Positions 60,923 to 64,000 of a stretch of DNA of 64,000 bases are shown here, in pieces. The notes under the pieces were generated by a model. The model searched no databases. It was not told where the DNA came from and was given only the letters and a program-made list of their open reading frames with translations. Source of the stretch: DASRDB01 sp035652815 (lineage in GTDB: Bacteria > Chloroflexota > Ktedonobacteria > Ktedonobacterales > Ktedonobacteraceae); contig DASRDB010000022.1 of the NCBI GenBank assembly GCA_035652815.1, positions 310,001-374,000 of the forward strand, written 5' to 3'. Position numbers and translations under genes: made by a program. Each line of letters begins with the position of its first letter. Position 1 is the first letter of the stretch.

Positions 60923-62518
60923 TCAGGTCTTTGCGCGGTTTTTGAGTTCGCGGCGTAAAATTTTGCCGGATGCCAGTTTAGGAATGGCATCCAGAAACTC
61001 GATGCTATGAATTTTCTTATAGCCAGAGACTTTTTGATTCACCACCGTAAGAATTTCCTCTTCGGTCACGCGCTGACCTGAGCGCAACACTACAAAGCCC
61101 TTTGGAACCTCGCCTGCCTCATCATCTGGGACACCGATCACGGCGGCATCCTGTACTGCCGGGTGTTCAAGCAGTACGGCTTCGAGTTCGGCGGGTGCGA
61201 TGCTGAAGGCTTTGTACTTAATCATCTCCTTCTTACGATCAACGATGTACAGGTAGCCCTCGGCGTCCACATGTCCGATGTCGCCTGTATAGAGCCAGCC
61301 GTTGCGCAGCACGCGCCCGGTCTCTTCTGGCGCTTTCCAGTAGCCCTTCATGATTTGCGGGCCGCGCGCGATGATTTCGCCATCCTCGCCAACAGGAAGC
61401 TCTTGCGTGCCCGTCTCGCTATCCACAATTTTATGCTCGGTATTGGAGACAAGCAGTCCCACATTGTCAAGTCGCATCAACGAGGGGTCAACCGGGGAGA
61501 GGTGCGTATCTGGAGAAGATTCGGTTAGTCCATAGCCTTGCACAATGGTGATCCCTGTCCTCTCGTGCAGCTTGCGCGCCGGATCTGGTGGCAGGGGCGC
61601 GGCGGCATTCATGAGGTAGCGGACCGTCTTCATCTTGCTGAGGTCTTCAGTGTTGGAGAGCGCGAGTATGACCGGGGGAACAGCAAAAAACCAGGTGACT
61701 GCCTGTTGCTCGCACAGATCGAGGACACGCGCCAGGTCGAAGCGCTCCAACAGAATTTGTGTTGCTCCTACCGCGAGGAAGGAGCCGGTCAGCAGGACGC
61801 CGTAGATGTGATACATCGGCAGAAAAATAATGGTTGTGTCGGAGAAGTTGAGACCTGCGGCAGTTGCGAATTGCAGGTGGTTGGAGACCAGGTTGCGATG
61901 ACTCAGCATGACGCCTTTAGGAAGTCCGGTAGTGCCAGAGGAATAGGGGAGAATAAACAGGTCATCGACATTCACCTCTACCGGCTTGGGACGCCGCGGC
62001 GAGGATTCGCGCAGCAAGCGCGCAAAGGAAACAGCATTGGGCAGATCGTCAGGAACTTCCGTAGTAACACCGCTAACCAGAATATGCTTTAAGTGCGGAA
62101 AGGAATGCGAGCGGAGAACGTTTTGCAGCGTGGGAAGCAGGTCCCGGTATACCAGGATCGCAGTCGCCTCGGAGTTAGAAAGCTGGTAGGCGATTTCCCG
62201 TTCCTTATAAGCCGGATTCATCGGAGTGATGACCGCGCCAATTGTCGAGGCCGCATTGAGTGTAAGCGTATACTCAGGGCGATTGGGCGTGAACAGGCAG
62301 ATGCAATCGCCTTTGCCAAGACCAAGACCATGCAGACCATTCGCGAGGCTGTTCACCATCGAAACAACCTGCCGGTAGGTGAGGCGCAGGTTGTGAAAGA
62401 TAATGGCGGGACGGTCAGGGAAGCGTTCTGCTGCCTGTCGAAGTAAAGAGTCGTAGGGTATTTCGGGAATATCAAGCGGGGTGCGAAAGAGTTCAGGCGC
62501 GGTGAGTGATTGAGCCAT
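60923..62518 (-). CDS. Acyl-CoA synthetase (AMP-forming, 4-coumarate-CoA ligase-like)
   Basis: Activates a carboxylic acid to its acyl-CoA with ATP. The 531 residues show motifs of the ANL family: PYSSGTTGLPKGVMLSH (phosphate loop), QGYGLTES, YTGDIGHVDAEGYLY and the C-terminal PKLASGKILRRELK with the catalytic Lys. The acid is unknown; medium-chain or aromatic acids are typical of this branch. ATG at 62518 has GAAAGGATG about 7 nt upstream. It is monocistronic. Confidence 0.92.
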   Translation of the reverse strand: MAQSLTAPELFRTPLDIPEIPYDSLLRQAAERFPDRPAIIFHNLRLTYRQVVSMVNSLANGLHGLGLGKGDCICLFTPNRPEYTLTLNAASTIGAVITPMNPAYKEREIAYQLSNSEATAILVYRDLLPTLQNVLRSHSFPHLKHILVSGVTTEVPDDLPNAVSFARLLRESSPRRPKPVEVNVDDLFILPYSSGTTGLPKGVMLSHRNLVSNHLQFATAAGLNFSDTTIIFLPMYHIYGVLLTGSFLAVGATQILLERFDLARVLDLCEQQAVTWFFAVPPVILALSNTEDLSKMKTVRYLMNAAAPLPPDPARKLHERTGITIVQGYGLTESSPDTHLSPVDPSLMRLDNVGLLVSNTEHKIVDSETGTQELPVGEDGEIIARGPQIMKGYWKAPEETGRVLRNGWLYTGDIGHVDAEGYLYIVDRKKEMIKYKAFSIAPAELEAVLLEHPAVQDAAVIGVPDDEAGEVPKGFVVLRSGQRVTEEEILTVVNQKVSGYKKIHSIEFLDAIPKLASGKILRRELKNRAKT

Positions 62519-62655
62519 AATATCACATCCTTTCCCGGCAGAAGTCGCATAGTAACTTCTATTATCCACCGATTTGTAAGTATCATACGAACAAAAGCCT
62601 GAGCTTGTCAACATAACTCATCCAGAAGGTTCTAGTAATGGATCGGGGGCCAGGG

Positions 62656-62726
62656 CGACCGCGAGGGGCATAAGCGCGAGGGTTGCCCCTACTATAACAC
62701 GATGGTAGGGGCAACCCTCGCGGTCG
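62656..62726. repeat. Second type of intergenic palindrome
   Basis: GCGAGGGTTGCCCCTAC (62676-62692) and its exact complement (62705-62721) form a 17-bp hairpin with a 12-nt loop. The downstream arm runs on into CGGTCG, which also pairs with CGACCGCGAG at 62656-62665, giving two alternative structures. A 14-nt fragment of the same sequence (TTGCCCCTACTATA) occurs at 34022-34035. It looks like a second dispersed repeat family. Confidence 0.75.
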
Positions 62727-62791
62727 TCCTGGGAGCTGCCTCTGATAGCTGGTGGAACTCAGCTCAAGCCTGCACAATGATTAGTGCCAAA

Positions 62792-63769
62792 CTAATCATT
62801 AGTTTGTTCCTGCAACCACTTCCAAATGGCATCCGCCACCCTCTGATCAGTTTCACCTTCTAATAGAAACGACTCCGTCGAAGTCATCCCCGGCTTCGCT
62901 TTCTTATAGAAGTGCTGTAGATCAGGGAAAAACTCTAGCCGCGTATGTGTAGGATCAACCTCCTTGCGCGCTTCAAACAACCGCTCGCCATTGTTAGAGA
63001 GAACCACCGATGAATCGAGTCCACCCTGCACAATCAGCACAGGACACGCCACTTTGCGTATCTCCTCAACAGGATCAATGGCGTCATAATCGCGCATATA
63101 CTGTCTTGCGTTCTCGTCGCCTCGACCTAAAGAATTGGCGATTGCTGGATCGGAGCGAACCTCTTCGGGCATCTCGACGCCTTCACGGATGCATTCCATC
63201 GCCTTTTTATAGTGCGTTTTCGACACACGGAAGCCTCCACCAAAGTCCAGTATCTCCCCCTCCTGCGAGTCGGCCATTTGCAAAAACAGGTCAATGAACC
63301 TTGATGCTGGACCTGAGAGGCTGATAAAAGCGTTGATCTTCACATTTGCCCTCTGGCAGAGCAGCATACCATGCACGCTTCCCTCGCTATGCCCCGCTAT
63401 AGCTAGTTTTTTTATCTCCGGTATCAGTTCTCGCATCTTCTTGCAGGCTGCCTCCGCGATAAATCTCTGTCTCTCAAAGAATCCGTGTTCTCTGGCTTTT
63501 TCTTCGTCCACGATCACCGAACCTGTCCCTGGTCCGACCTTCGCATAGCGCAGAACCGCCAGCCCTCGCTCTGCCAACTGCCATGCCAGGTCGGCATACA
63601 TATTCGGTCTCGCGCCTGGATAGTTGCCATCCACATCGCTGAACATCGAGCCTGGGAGAATGACCACGCTCCAATCTGGCATATGTCCTCGTGGTCGTGT
63701 AATCGCTGCTGGTATTTCCGCTCCCTCGGCCAGCAGCGTCAAATGTTCTTCTATCACTTCAAAACCCAC
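62792..63769 (-). CDS. Alpha/beta hydrolase
   Basis: A 325-residue cytoplasmic alpha/beta hydrolase. The nucleophile elbow AGHSEGS has Ser128; the acid is in VLIVQGGLDSSV and the catalytic His in FFPDLQHFYK. An oxyanion-type LPGS lies near residue 38. It resembles the peptidase/esterase hydrolases of the DUF/S9-like group; the substrate is unknown. GTG at 63769 has GGGAG 7 nt upstream. Another hydrolase gene ends 18 nt upstream on the same strand, so they form an operon. Confidence 0.88.
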   Translation of the reverse strand: MGFEVIEEHLTLLAEGAEIPAAITRPRGHMPDWSVVILPGSMFSDVDGNYPGARPNMYADLAWQLAERGLAVLRYAKVGPGTGSVIVDEEKAREHGFFERQRFIAEAACKKMRELIPEIKKLAIAGHSEGSVHGMLLCQRANVKINAFISLSGPASRFIDLFLQMADSQEGEILDFGGGFRVSKTHYKKAMECIREGVEMPEEVRSDPAIANSLGRGDENARQYMRDYDAIDPVEEIRKVACPVLIVQGGLDSSVVLSNNGERLFEARKEVDPTHTRLEFFPDLQHFYKKAKPGMTSTESFLLEGETDQRVADAIWKWLQEQTND

Positions 63770-63787
63770 TGATTTGCTCCCTTTCTT

Positions 63788-64000
63788 TTACGATGCTGCT
63801 CTCGTTTGCTTGCGCAAAAATTCCCGGATCACCCGAACGAACTCTTCAAACTGTTCGCGGTATATCACATGACCTGTATTCACAAACCTCACAATCGTCA
63901 AATTTGGCCTATCCGATGGCTCCTCCTGCACAAACTTTGGCTGTCCTGGTTTAGGGAAGTATTCACTTTTCATCAGCAGCACCGGACAGCTTATGCGCTC
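63788..64000 (-). CDS. Alpha/beta hydrolase, C-terminal part (cut by window edge)
   Basis: Only the last 70 residues are inside the window, reading ISCPVLLMKSEYFPK and then IVRFVNTGHVIYREQFEEF. This is the usual alpha/beta hydrolase end, with the catalytic His in NTGHVIYR. The frame runs open off the window at 64000. It lies just upstream of another hydrolase of similar fold. Confidence 0.75.
   Translation of the reverse strand, partial: ERISCPVLLMKSEYFPKPGQPKFVQEEPSDRPNLTIVRFVNTGHVIYREQFEEFVRVIREFLRKQTRAAS

Noticed and set aside
62776..62800. 10-bp inverted repeat across the hydrolase stop as a terminator
   Set aside because: AATGATTAGT/ACTAATCATT pairs well but overlaps the stop codon, is AT-rich and has no U-run, so function cannot be argued.
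1..64000. CRISPR arrays, prophage, integrase or tRNA genes
   Set aside because: No regularly spaced direct repeats, phage genes or integrases were seen, and the only T-arm sequence found belongs to the tmRNA.

Overview
The window is chromosomal DNA from a bacterium, gene-dense on both strands, of middling GC (about half by eye). The gene style suggests a Chloroflexota relative, most likely class Ktedonobacteria: a GrdB-type protein, DUF2079 and GT87 membrane glycosyltransferases, UPF0104 flippase-like proteins, a BFN/DUF151 protein, PAS histidine kinases without partners, and REP-like palindromes. This placement is an inference from gene content; no rRNA is present. I saw no prophage, transposase, CRISPR array or tRNA. 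RNA features are a tmRNA (24917-25285, minus) and a TPP riboswitch (56277-56368, minus).

Layout. 1-7600: elongation factor P, a REP-like palindrome, dgkA-ybeY, then a minus-strand envelope-polysaccharide operon (nucleotide-sugar decarboxylase-like enzyme, O-antigen ligase, flippase-like protein), an ornithine cyclodeaminase-family enzyme and a CPBP protease. 7600-15500: histidine kinase, a small helical protein, gltX, lysA, a YggT protein, zinc-ribbon and BFN proteins, and lexA with a probable self-operator. 15500-24900: membrane proteins (one DedA with a long Gln/Pro tail), an MFS exporter, a solute-binding lipoprotein, small enzymes and a three-PAS histidine kinase. 24900-34000: tmRNA, a GT87 enzyme, a thioesterase, then a plus-strand envelope run (GDPD, GT2, flippase-like protein, DUF2079 protein). 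34000-45300: DUF4388 protein, mfd, a TetR regulator followed by a GrdB-family gene, a rifamycin phosphotransferase, an SdpR/SdpI pair and pth. 45300-52500: metallophosphoesterase with an acidic insertion, two tandem Tat-exported phosphoesterases, a D-Ala-D-Ala carboxypeptidase and gatCA. 52600-56400: acylphosphatase and a TPP-controlled thiamine operon (tenA-thiD-thiM-thiE). 56400-64000: GH65 phosphorylase, response regulator, acyltransferase, acyl-CoA ligase and alpha/beta hydrolases.

The most striking observation is at 39479-40384. Two reading frames in the same phase are separated by a single TGA (40022-40024). The join gives one GrdB-family protein in which TGA sits at the redox position of a U-x-x-C motif. 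A hairpin just after the TGA (40031-40057) has the shape and spacing of a bacterial SECIS element. I read this as a selenocysteine-containing GrdB-like protein, preceded by a TetR regulator with a near-consensus promoter and a palindromic operator.

Other points of interest: a rifamycin phosphotransferase that resembles Bacillus enzymes and looks AT-richer than its neighbours; EF-P with Asn at the normally modified loop tip; YbeY with Asp in place of the third zinc His; three copies of a 26-27 bp inverted repeat; and operator-like palindromes sitting on the promoters of lexA, the TetR gene, sdpR and an unknown gene at 22310.
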